Origin: Cryptomeria japonica
Taxonomy: Eukaryota > Streptophyta > Pinopsida > Cupressales > Cupressaceae
Direction of reading: 5' to 3'
DNA length: 64,000 nucleotides
Assembly (NCBI RefSeq): GCF_030272615.1
Contig: NC_081408.1
Location: 60,906,114-60,970,113, forward strand
The position numbers and the translations under genes are program-made. The first letter of the stretch is position 1, and each line of letters opens with the position of its first letter. Of the stretch, positions 23,231 through 33,700 are shown in pieces. Below the pieces are notes generated by a model. The model was not told the DNA's origin and did no database searches. It saw only the letters and a list, made by a program, of their open reading frames with translations.

Positions 23231-24990
23231 TTGTAATCTAACTTATTTGATAATGACTGATTTTTATGTGTTAGTGAATGTAATTATGTGCTAATTAATG
23301 GTTATGGATGATATGTGTTAATTAATATTGATAAATGTTGCGTGTTAATTAATGTTAATGAATGTTATGTGATATTAATGAATGAATGCTATATTTTATT
23401 AATGGTAGAAAGAAAGAATGAATGAATGTTATAAGATGTTAACGAGGAATTTAGAGTGATGTTGCGGGGGGGGGGGGGGGGAGGAGCCAAATGAGATTCC
23501 ACCTTCACGTGGTTGGCCCTGTTAAGTAGAGAATATTAAACTATTCTCGAAACCAAGCGAAGCTCAACAAGATAACACACTTTTCAATATTTCATTATGT
23601 TGCACAGTTAATCTTATTGAATAATGTATATTGAATCTTAATTGCAGGGTTCAACAGGGCCAACACGAATAACAACACCATAAGTTGTTGGGTATAATGA
23701 ACTCCCATATTTTCTTGTCTGTACACGAACAATATGAGTTGCTTCTAGTGTTGATATCCAAGGTGGGACTGCAAAAGTTATGAATATGCCTCATCCTTGT
23801 AAGTTTTTTTATTACTTGTAAGTGATGAATATGCCTCATCCTTCTAAGTTTTTTTATTACTTGTAAGTCATGAATATTTCTCTTTAGTTGATTAAAATCA
23901 TTTCAGTGAATGCAAATCTTGATTATTATAAAGTGATATCTGCACTATCAATTCCAAATTGAAACCCTTTCAGTGCATGCATGTTGTTTGCCAAAATTCC
24001 ATCTCAAAAGTATTAGCAAACAAACATTGGCATTCACAAAATCAAGAAAGACAAACTGAAAATTAGCAGTAGAGCATTCAAGTAAACTGTTTGTCAAGAA
24101 GCATAGTTGAAAAGGTGCAAAATAAATTGGTTTCAAAACAAGGGTAGACCATTACAAATTGGCAACTTGGCATCACTTCTCTTCTTACTTCTCCTTAACC
24201 CTCTTGCTCTACACTCTCACTTTTTCACCTAGCACCTGCAACTCTCACTCTCACATTCATAGTTGTCAGCTTCTTGCTCATTGTTTTTGTGAGTTGAAAC
24301 AAAATTAGGAAGCAGTTTTATAAAGTTGGTTGGGTTTGGGTGGGGCCCATAGGCTGTGACAGTTTGACCTTGGGCATGGAGTTTAAAAAAAAGTTCTTAT
24401 TTTTTTTAAATCACTTATAAGCTGTTGGGATGGTCAGGAGGCTCTTCGGAGTCCCTCAAACATCTCAAGGATGTCCTAGAGATGTCTCAAAGATGATGGC
24501 ATTGGATTGCACTGGGGCGGTAGGGGGACGTCCCATACAAGCCCCTGTATTCTGAAGGTGTCCCCATTTAAAAAACAAACAATTTTGGGGGATGAAATGT
24601 CTTTGTGGAAACATGAACCCAGTGAAGACATTAAGAGGGCATGAAGGCACAACTAAGGGCCATTGAGTAGAAGGCAAAGGAAAAATCTTGGAAACAAGAG
24701 AAAGAGCAATTGGAGAAGAATGTAGGGAAAATAGCAATCCGACCAATAGAGAAGCTGAACTTTGAGGGAAAACTACCAGAGATAGCAAGAAACTCTCCAA
24801 CCAAAGTAGGGGAGACAAAACCAACAATCTCTGCTTAGGGAGGAGTTCTAGACCCCAAATCTGAAGAAAGAAAGAAAGCTAAAGTAAGTGAATTGGATAA
24901 CAACAAGAATGTAAAGTGCACCCCTGATTTGTTAACCAAAATGCTCAAAATTAAATGAAAATCTTTAATGAATACACAAAACTATATACA
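23231..24990. other. CACTA 3' non-coding region
   Basis: Contains TGTTAATTAATG-type repetition (about 23260-23440), a run of 16 G (23466-23481), and a small direct repeat AAGTGATGAATATGCCTCATCCTT (two copies near 23780 and 23820). No gene recognised; the open minus-strand frame at 24465-24827 has no recognisable domain. Confidence 0.5.
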
Positions 24991-24994
24991 TATG

Positions 24995-25453
24995 CAGGCA
25001 CACCATGGTTGAGATGGTCCAACACCGTAGTCTCACTCTACGACTAAGCTCATGCCATATCTTAATCAAACACATCTCAAATATATCATCAGTGGAAAGC
25101 TACAAAATGCCATTTTCATACATAAGCAAGACATACACAATTGGGCACAATCACCAAGAGAATAAAGTGTGTTTGAGATCATTGTCCTAATTGTGGTGTG
25201 GTCATGAAGAGGTTGAAAAATTTATGGTGATCTCTTCGTGACCACACCACAATTAGGACAATGATCTCAAACACACTTTTTACCATTCTCTTGGTGATTG
25301 TGCCCAATTGTGTATGTCTTGCTTATGTATGAAAATGGCATTTTGCAGCTTTTCACCGACGATGTATTTGAGATGTCTTTGATTTAGATATGGCATGAGC
25401 TTAGTCATAGAGTGAGACTAGGGATTTGGACCATCTCAACCATGGTGCACCTG
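24995..25453. repeat. Large inverted repeat (foldback), arms about 218 bp, loop about 20 bp
   Basis: The left arm starts CAGGCACACCATGGTTGAGA and the right arm ends TCTCAACCATGGTGCACCTG. Pairing continues through AATTGTGGTGTGGTCA (25184-25204) against its complement at 25239-25255 with few mismatches. The central loop is about 25213-25232. The tip CAGG and flanks TACATATG / ATCATATT (five of eight equal) would suit a decayed hAT-type MITE, but that is tentative. It is within the CACTA element. Confidence 0.9.
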
Positions 25454-25574
25454 ATCATATTAGCTTGAAACCATGTGCCTCATATTAGCCTCAAACCTAT
25501 ACCCCTACTGGTAGGTGGTGGGGATAGAATATCATTCGCTGTACATATCAATGATTGCATAATAATAATTTTTT

Positions 25575-26039
25575 TTGATAAAAATTATCATCGTCGGAAT
25601 TACGACAAATACCAAGCTTTCGACTGATGATGTAATCATCAGACATACAACGTTCTCGTCAGTGAAATGGTCTGGAGTCGTCGCACTTCCGACTCAAACC
25701 ACACAAAAATCCAACGAGGATGTTGTATGTGTGATGACACTTCGTAGTCAGATGGTCATCGATGTCTCTGAATGGACTGACGACACAAGCGTCGGACAAA
25801 CAACATCACCGTTGATGCAAAGTTCCAAATCGTTGTCAGCTTTGCGATGAAATCTACTGATTCCGATGACTTTTTTGACTGTCGGCAGACTCCATGGGAT
25901 TGTCGTATTACTGATGGGCATGGCATTGTCGACCAATCCGACGCTAAGTTTTCAACAACTAATTTTGTTGGCACTCTGATGAAAATTAGTCGCAAATCCA
26001 AGAATCGACCGTCGAAAATCAGCTTCGAATGTACTAGTG
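25575..26039. repeat. CACTA right subterminal region and terminal inverted repeat
   Basis: CG-rich compared with its surroundings. It contains scattered CGTCGGAA, GTCGGA, CGACAAT and TCCGATGA words in both orientations. ATCGTCGGAATTACGAC (about 25590) is the inverse of the left-end word near 8165. It ends in TAGTG at 26035-26039. Confidence 0.85.
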
Positions 26040-27044
26040 AATCTTCAGCACATTAATTAATTATTTAATCATCAAATGTCACATGACAAATCAATAACTC
26101 GATATTAATTAAATATTGATTTAATTAATTGATCATTCCAAGTAAATCATTTTAAACAATTATCTTATTTACTTTATTAAATATCCTAGCATATTTAATT
26201 AAATAAATCAATTTGCCATTAAATCATCAAAAAAGAGGAATTGGAAATTATGAGCACAAATATTCAAAAAAGGAAACAAATCAAAAGAGGAATTAATTGA
26301 TAAAAAAGAGAATTAAAAATTGAGAAAAGAAATCAATTGGAGATAATCTTGAAAAACAAATTAAAAATTGATAGATAATCTCAAAGAAAGCAATTAAAAC
26401 AATTAAATATCAAAATTGAATGAAATGGAGAATAAATCAATTTTTTCTAATTTTATCTTAATTTTAGTTCAACTTCCTTTAAAACTGAGAAAAGCATCCA
26501 ATCACATCAATTCACTTGGATTGCGCTTCCTCTTGGAAAATCTTGACCGCTCATCATCACTTGATCTCAGCCTTTGGTTTCTTTCTGAATTTTCTATAAA
26601 TTCAGGCTCTCATCTCTCATTCAAAGATCCTAGAGAATATATTGTTATTATGTTGTTTTTGCTCTAGGTTCATTGAGAATTTGCATTGAGATATTGCATA
26701 TTAGTTATTTCATATTGTTTAAATCATCTAGCTTAATATTGCTTAAATCATGTTAGATTAATCATGCATGTCTATCTTAAATCATGCATCTCTAGATAAA
26801 TCTTGCATTCATCTAGCCTGAATTCATGTTCATATAGATTAAAAATCCTTCGTTTAGGTGTCGTCTAGTCACTGGATAGCTTAGCAATCTGAGAGCAATC
26901 TAATCTCTCATCTACTAGAAGGCAATGGGTCGCTTTGTAATGGTTTATTATTCATTGATTGTTGATGTACTAACCATGCATCTAATGACTTAATTGAAGT
27001 GTTGTGTATTCCAAATACAGATATAGGTCCACTTTTCACACACA
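26040..27044 (+). repeat. Tat 5' LTR, second segment
   Basis: It resumes immediately after the CACTA element and matches 42181-43205 closely. It ends TTTTCACACACA, with the 3' LTR carrying one extra CA. A TATA box (TATAAAT) at 26595-26601 is degraded to TTTAAAT in the 3' LTR. The PBS follows within 5 bp. Confidence 0.93.
26595..26601 (+). promoter_or_regulatory. Probable TATA box of the Tat 5' LTR
   Basis: TATAAAT sits in the LTR about 450 bp before its end, followed by a CT-rich stretch. The equivalent position in the 3' LTR has lost the A at position two. This would drive genomic RNA synthesis. Confidence 0.5.
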
Positions 27045-27048
27045 TTTT

Positions 27049-27066
27049 TGGCGCCCACTGTGGGGC
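27049..27066 (+). other. Tat primer-binding site
   Basis: TGGCGCCCACTGTGGGGC starts five bases after the 5' LTR. It is a PBS sequence of the kind common in plant Tat/Athila-group Gypsy elements. The tRNA is not assigned. Confidence 0.8.
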
Positions 27067-27114
27067 ATAAAACTAATTTTTCGGCCTCAAAATGATTTTT
27101 TTATCCTGCAGGTT

Positions 27115-27365
27115 TCGTCCGTACAATCTTTGCGAAATATTGTACAAGTAGTATCACTGCATCGTAGAAAATTATATTGAAGCTTGTTATTTGTCGTACG
27201 CCATTATATTGAAGCCTATTATTTGTTGTACAAATCAGAAAATGGTGTCGTACAACATACTGTTTTGATTATCTGATTTTATCTTCTATTGTCCTATGCT
27301 CAGTTTTGACTCGTACGATAAAATCCTTTTGTCATTTCATTCTATGATAATTGTTGTACGATTCT
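27115..27365 (+). repeat. Helically phased TTGTCGTACG motif array, cluster 1
   Basis: Variants of TTGTCGTACG recur in the Tat leader. Taking the GTAC (or equivalent) position, units are at 27121, 27142, 27164, 27196, 27228, 27250, 27313, 27334 and 27356. The steps are 21, 22, 32, 32, 22, 63, 21 and 22, all close to multiples of 10.7. Sequence between cores is not conserved. Confidence 0.75.
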
Positions 27366-28554
27366 GTATTCTATTGGGTTAAAGCAAGGTTCACTTTTTA
27401 GGGTTTTTCTTGAATTAAATTTTGATGATATTGACGCTAACCCCGAATCATCTTCTGTCTGCCTGATATTTTCACAACCTAACAATTTCTTGCAGAACGC
27501 TTGTCAAAGACTTTATCAATCACACATACGCCTATCAAAGAATAAAAACAACATGACTACTGATACGTTGTTTTTGTAGGTTGCCTAAGAAGAATCAACC
27601 AAACATCATGTATTCTTTAAATTAATTTTTAGGCACCTAACTTGCTATTTGGTTAAAGAACAAATCTGTATTTTGTGTTTTAAGTAAATTCCGAGAGGTA
27701 GGAGAGTATGCTCTTATCTTTTTAGACAATCAGAAATCTAGACCCTTGAGGCATTTTCTTTGTTTGAGATTTGTACATCTTTAGTAGGCCTGCCCTCCCG
27801 AGGAGCTTAAAAACTCTTAAAGCTGTTACCGTCGATGTGAGGGGAACGACCTAAGTGGGGACGGCTAAACACCAAGTACTCTAACCCACTATAAAATAAA
27901 CATGATTTGATGAAAATCAAGTCAATAGTAGTGCTCGAAAATAACTCTCCCTAGTACCTTTGGGTATATTGAACCTTGGTTTTCAAGGTTGGGAGACCTC
28001 TTAATTGAGTTTATACCTCGAATGGAGAATGGACCCCTTACTAGATCCAATTAAAATTAGAAGCTACCTGATTCACCTCCAAAAGGTTGATAATCTTTGT
28101 GCAAGAGAGATAGAACTCTCCCAAGACACTTGCCATATCGTGCCCCCATTAGCGTTTGGAGTCGGCTAATACAGTGTTGAGAATCTATTGCATGAGACTC
28201 AACGGCCGTATTCTGATTAACTATCGGGTGTGTACCTAATTCAACAAGCAAAGGTTTTCTTATCTAAGCCAACTTCCATAGGTTTTGCATGCTGTGATTG
28301 GAATTACTATTCATATTGCATGTTTTCTGTGTTTTCATCCCTCAAACTAAAACTAGAATACTAAAACTGGAGAAAACAAATCAAACAACTCAGTGATAAA
28401 CTTTGTTCGTGTCAGAACTAGTCTACCCTATGTCAAAATTTTGTCCAAAACTAGTCTATCCTGGTCAAAAATTAGTCCATCTCAGAATTGGTCATACTTA
28501 GTCTTCATACTCAGCTATTGAAAAACTCAGAATTTTTGTCTCTATCCTGTTAAC
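27366..28554. other. Tat leader, non-coding
   Basis: No supported coding region. Short repeats of ACTAGTCTA/ATTAGTCC words occur near 28410-28510. It lies between two motif clusters and ahead of gag. Confidence 0.5.
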
Positions 28555-28815
28555 AGTCATACGAACCTGATCATTTATCCTCCTGCACCATATCCTGTGT
28601 TGTATGAGTCTTCTAATTTGTCATCTGAGCTCAATCCTCTGTCATACGAAACCAGAAGTCTTTCTTCCTCAGTTAAATCTTGTGTCGTACGAAACAGAGT
28701 TGCACTGAATCCTTTGTAGTTCGGGACATGCCCATTTGTCATACGATACTAGGCAACAACTCATACAAAACAAAATTGTTATTTTCCTAAAGCTGTTATA
28801 TTGTTGTATGGTCTT
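28555..28815 (+). repeat. Helically phased TTGTCRTACG motif array, cluster 2
   Basis: The same core family as cluster 1: positions 28559, 28602, 28623, 28644, 28687, 28719, 28741, 28763 and 28806. Steps are 43, 21, 21, 43, 32, 22, 22 and 43, again all near multiples of 10.7. The best-preserved units read GTCATACGA or GTCGTACGA. It lies about 530 bp before the gag start. Confidence 0.78.
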
Positions 28816-29337
28816 AGAAATCCTATCAGATGAGTCTCTGATTTTGCTAGTCCAGAATAGTCAAACCTGCCTAAAACAATCTATAGCGAGCCTAAAATTG
28901 GTTATCATCCTCTTGAGCATAAACAACCTTGATAGTGTACCCCTGCTATTGCGTTGCACGATTTTGTCGTTCATCTCTCAACTAGTTCAAACAACATCTT
29001 ATCAAACCTAAGTTAACTTAGATAAAGTCTTACATAGGATAGATCATTCCTGAAACCAGGCCAAATCTTAGTAACTTCTCTCAATCACTACATTAAACAA
29101 ACTACAAGCTACAATTTGATCTTGACTTCTGCAACACATCTAGCTCTCGGTCCTGTCGGTTGCAAATGCTTGTTCAAACTAGAAACCCTCACAGTAAAAC
29201 AGACAGAGAAAAAGAAACACCCTTTTCATCAAATGATAATCCATTCTTTGTAGAAAACCTCTTTCCAAATAAACCGTCCTTGTCACAAATACCAATTTAC
29301 GATCTACCAATCTTTGGTCAACCCCTATCTCCCACCA

Positions 29338-30700
29338 TGTCTGGAGAAAGGCAAGAAAGACAAGCTAGTAAATGAGACACTCATGACAACTTCAGAAATC
29401 ATGCCATTGACAATGAGTCCTCATCAAATGAGTTTGAACTCCCTGTGCCTCCTGAGTTTGAAATATATAAATGTCAGAATGATAAAGAGTTCCAAAAAAT
29501 GATGAAGGTCATCATGGCTAGGGGAAAAGAAGACTATTTCCTATAATTAGCAAAGCAAGGCGCAAAACTTTCTATTGGTTATAATGTGGAGGCCCTTGTC
29601 ACTAAAGAGGAAGATACACCATTGGGAAGGATAAACAAACAAATGCAAGTATTACAAACTGAGGTCACAAAACTGAAAAACAAAGATAAAACACCAAAAC
29701 AATATTCTTTGGACACAATATGCCCATTCCCATTTGACAAAAACCTCTACATACCTACATTTCCCTCAAGAGTAGAAATGCCTAAGTTTGACAAATATGA
29801 TGGGAATACAGACCCCGAAGATCATATTAGAGAATTTTGTGCTTTATGTATGGAGTTCATGCACGACCAAACGTATCTCATGCGCCTTTTCCTAAGAAGT
29901 TTAGGGGGGCAAGCTATGGAATGGTTCTCAAGTCTACCCATGGGAATAATTTTTTTTGAAGAATTAATACAAATATTCCTACAACATTTGTCACCCAGTC
30001 ACCATGATAGAGCTTTGCAATACCAAACAAAAGACAAGAGAACCCTTTCTCACTTTTCTCCAACGATGGAGAAAGATGTTCTCTAGATATTCATGGACTA
30101 TCCCAGATCTTGAGAAAATGGATATCTTAGCCAACAACCTAATCCCTGAATTAAAATACAGTGTCTAGATGCAAGTACACCCTTCATTCAACAAAATGGT
30201 TGATAACGCCCTCAGAATGGAAGATGTGCTTATAAAAAAGGAGATATATCGCTTTGGAAAGAAACATCGCAAGGTTCTAGTTCTAAAGAAAAGAGAAAAT
30301 ACTAGAAATACGGCAAAGATAACAAGAAGAACGTTGTTAGTGATGGAGGGGTAGATACTGTCCAAGAAAAAAGAAAATCCACAATACAATATTTAACCTA
30401 GCCAGTGGCATGCAAGCAGTCAAGGCAGCTGAAACTATGGCAGAAAATCCTCCAAAGAAAGAAAGAGAATGGTTTAAAGAAAAGCCTTGGCTCTCAAAAC
30501 CTAAGCGTGATTTTACTCCTCTAGATGAATCATATGAATCAACTTTTAAAACTTTATTGGAAAATAATCTGATAACATTGCCAGATAATTCTAGACCATA
30601 TGACCTAGAAATTAGACCCAAATGGTGGAGAGAAAATGAATACTGTGACTACCATCGGAACAAGGGACATAACATAAACAACTGCATGAAACTCTGACAT
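29338..30700 (+). pseudogene. Tat gag, broken
   Basis: Gag forms the cytoplasmic particle. The start is taken as ATG at 29338. Blocks: an acidic N-terminus; VEMPKFDKYDGNTDPEDHI and LRSLGGQAMEWFSSLP (the retrotransposon gag domain, about 29780-29940); QRW-type helix; ALRMEDVLIKK; and YCDYHRNKGHNINNC (about 30643-30690), the single zinc-binding motif typical of Tat/Athila gag. Stops at 29374, 29545, 30168 and a frameshift near 30040 break it. The gag-protease boundary is not sharp. Confidence 0.85.
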
Positions 30701-30954
30701 GAAATCCAAGATCTCATTGACATAGACAAGATCATTGTTGGAAATCACATGACTAATGCTGATCATAAGGCTTTAAAGATCCCTTACCAACTTATGAACA
30801 AGGAGATTCCTCAAAACCCAAGGGAGGAGCTAGAGTCAATTATACCTACACTAACAATGATAATGTGATCAACATGATTGAATCTTCTCAACCTAAATAT
30901 TGTAATGTGATCATAATCTAGGATAAACAAAATCAAGCACAAACTGCTAATGTT

Positions 30955-31625
30955 GTGACTCGCGCTCAAAGGAAGATTACTCTCCAAGGAGCTAGTTCCT
31001 CAACTTTTGATCAAACAACATCAAATCTACCAAATAGACAAACAGATACAATCACGACCAAATCAAAACAACTGGCTTTATCATCTTCTCTTGATTATCG
31101 TATTGTCAAACAATTGAAGAGAACCAATGCTCAAATCTCCATTTTGGAACTGCTTAAGATCTCTTCTACTCATAGAGAGGTCCTGGACAAGGCTCTACTT
31201 ACCACTAGTGTCCCTAAAGATTTATACATAGATCGGTTTCAATCTATGGTGGGTCACCTGACTTCACCTTATTATCTCACTTTCTCTGAAGAAGATGATA
31301 ACTCACTGAGTCACCCACATAACCAGCCATTACACATTGAAGCCATGATCCATAAACACCAAGTTAAATGTGTTTTGATAGATGGAGGTGCTAGGTTGAA
31401 TATTTGTACCTACAATCTACTGACATAGCTGGGATTTTCTGCAAACGTTATTGATCCAACAAAGAAAATAACAATCAAGGCTTATGATGAAGAAGAAACA
31501 ACCTCTAAGGGTCTGGTACGATTACTGATCAGGGTAGGACCTATAGAAAGAGATGTCATTTTTCAAGTCCTGGATCTTCATCTTTCATACAACATCTTAC
31601 TAGGCAGGCCATGGATTCATGAAAT
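30955..31625 (+). pseudogene. Tat aspartic protease region
   Basis: The motif VLIDGGARLNIC (31372-31407) is the catalytic D-(S/T/G)-G-A site of plant Gypsy proteases, and LSYNILLGRPWIH (about 31588-31620) is the second conserved block. The enzyme cleaves the polyprotein. The frame is interrupted by a stop at 31426, where Gln is expected. The protease is preceded by a Ser/Thr-rich linker and is in the frame of the following G-patch-like part. Confidence 0.82.
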
Positions 31626-32085
31626 GAAAGAAATACCATCTACGTATCATCAATGCCTAAAATTTCTTTATAATGGAGTTGAAGTCAGTATTCCTACCGA
31701 TACAAGCTATACCTGCAATGCATTAATGCAGAGTGTTGATGCTTTTGTTCCTCATAATAGATCAGCCTCTACAACTGAAAGTTCAAAATCTTTGCTGAAA
31801 GATTTAGAAAAGAAATTGAAAATCATAAGCAATGGCATAGATGGCTACAAAATAGAGCCTATACTCTCACTAATGTCTCTTCCTCCATCACCAAGACAGT
31901 CGGGAAAACCATCAAAGGTTATGAAGCCACAAACTTCAACTCCAAAAGTCATTTATGATGGTATCTTTATACAGTCCTCTGCTTCTCTTGCAGGTGAAAT
32001 AGAAGAGGATGATGTTCTCAAATTTCTTTTCAAAGAAGATGGTGCAAACAAAGAAATACGACATTGTGAGATTTCCCCAACATAA

Positions 32086-32304
32086 TATGGTCTAGGCTAT
32101 AAGATGCTTCAATGCATGGGATATTTAGGTATCAGTCCTCTAGGCAAACATCAAGAAGATATTGTTGAACCTATTCAGTTACAAACCAAGTCTGCCAATG
32201 ATAAAGCTAGACTGGGATATGATCCAAGAAAGACATTAGATCAGAAGCACATGTCCCATCATCAACTTAAGTGGAATAAAAAGGTAGTACCATTAACAAC
32301 ATAA
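32086..32304 (+). pseudogene. G-patch-like segment downstream of the Tat protease
   Basis: GLGYKMLQCMGYL followed by PLGKHQEDIVEPIQ and LGYDPRK fits the G-patch pattern (G-x-x-aromatic, K-M-G-aromatic, G-x-G/PLGK, I-x-P-I) at nearly every defining position. G-patches are glycine-rich nucleic-acid or helicase-partner modules; in betaretroviruses one is fused to the protease C-terminus. It is separated from the preceding ORF by a stop at 32083 and ends at a stop at 32302. Role here is inferred by analogy only. Confidence 0.65.
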
Positions 32305-33700
32305 GAAATTAATACTCAACAAACTCAAGATGAGTGTGATGATGAACAAAAGGAATTTCCCACCCAGAGAGAGGAAACAGATGGTAATCAAGTTCCAATT
32401 ATATCAGCTATAATACCACAGGAAGTAGAAGTCCCAAAGGATATGAGAGATGAAGTATATAGAATCAGAGAATTATTTACACCATTGAACATTCTGGTCA
32501 CATATACTGGTAGACAACAAGTAGATGATCTAGAAACTGATTCAAATGAGTATGAATGGGGTCCTAACCATCTCTTAGACACATCTACTATAGAAACCCT
32601 TGAAGAATCCAGTGATATCACAGATGACACACAAGAGTTGATATGCCTAAGAATGCAAAGGGAAATGGAAGAAATCAGACTAAAAAGACAAGAAGACTAT
32701 GAACAACAGTTGGAGGAAGAATGGACACAAGCAATTTCTTCACCTACCAACTCTCCTTCTAATGAGATAAGACAAATTAGGTACAAAACTACAAAAGAAG
32801 AATTAGAAGCTACAAAAATAGAACCAGTCATCAGTCCAGAAGAATTTGAATGGAACAGACGACATGGATTAATAGAACCATCAAGGTTATGTCCACAAGT
32901 GTGTCAAATACAAGTACTCAATGAACCAAATCACGAAGGAACTTGCAGCATCAAAGATGTGGGTATTGATACTATATATACTTTTACTAAGCCACTTGAA
33001 GACAAGTTAGAAACTTCATCTTATGACTCAGATAACTCAGACATGAGCTCTATTTATAACAACAATTATTCAACAACGCATTATGACTACTTTGTCATGA
33101 ATGTTGAGATGTTGTCCGCTGACCCTGTTGCTTTCACACCATGGTATGTAGTCTAGTCTGAAGTATGTGATGATGCTAGAAGTAGGTTGGTTGGGTTAGG
33201 TCCAATAAATACTAACATGAATTTCGATAACCATGTTGTAACTCTTCCTGGTCTTGAGACACATACGCAAGGTAGTCTTCTGGAACTCGACTAGTTGGTC
33301 CAAAGCCATGATGATAGTACCGTGAACTCCCTTAAGCCTGTTCCAACCTTATCCTTAATACATCCTGAACTGATTGATTGTACTCTTTATAACCAACCCT
33401 TAAATGTACCTACTTTTGCCAATGACTATACATTAGCCTATTATCTCAATGCAGTTGAACCCATGAACTCTTCCACCAGTGAACAAAGTGAAAACAAGAA
33501 TGAAACAAATATCAAGTATCTTAGTCACAAAAATAAGAAAAATAAAAATAAAAGACCTGATGGCGAAAACCACATTGTGGTGGTATCAAAATCTAAAAAA
33601 GAGAAAATAAAGGACGTACCTAAAGGTGAAAACCTCTCTGAGGCACCTGAAGGTGAGATAATTGATATAATGCCAAGTCACTTCTAGGAGAGATCTTCCA
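32305..33700 (+). pseudogene. Tat linker between G-patch and reverse transcriptase, unknown function
   Basis: One open segment of 237 codons (32443-33156) and another of 130 codons (33295-33687), rich in Glu, Ser, Thr and Asp, with a charged helix (REMEEIRLKRQEDYEQQLEE) and a Lys-rich stretch near 33530. No catalytic motif. In Tat elements this region is variable. It probably was one polyprotein stretch. Confidence 0.6.

Larger units (their letters stand above)
7976..26039 (+). mobile_element. CACTA (En/Spm-type) DNA transposon, 18,064 bp, with captured genes
   Basis: Left terminus CACTAATACATT (7976) and right terminus, read inward on minus, CACTAGTACATT (26039) form imperfect terminal inverted repeats with about 21 of the first 29 positions equal and most mismatches transitions. 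The 3-bp TSD AAT is at 7973-7975 and 26040-26042. The 3' Tat LTR at 42178 shows the uninterrupted target. Subterminal TTCCGACG-type words occur at both ends. Inside are, in order, a PPR fragment, a CWC22 copy, the TNP2 transposase gene (itself hit by a solo LTR), a SET-domain gene, a second CACTA gene, and a long foldback. The element appears inactive because its genes contain stops. Confidence 0.95.

Noticed and set aside
24465-24827. Minus-strand 120-codon frame as a gene
   Set aside because: No recognisable motif; Leu/Ser/Pro-rich reading opposite a Lys/Glu-rich strand; no start or promoter context.
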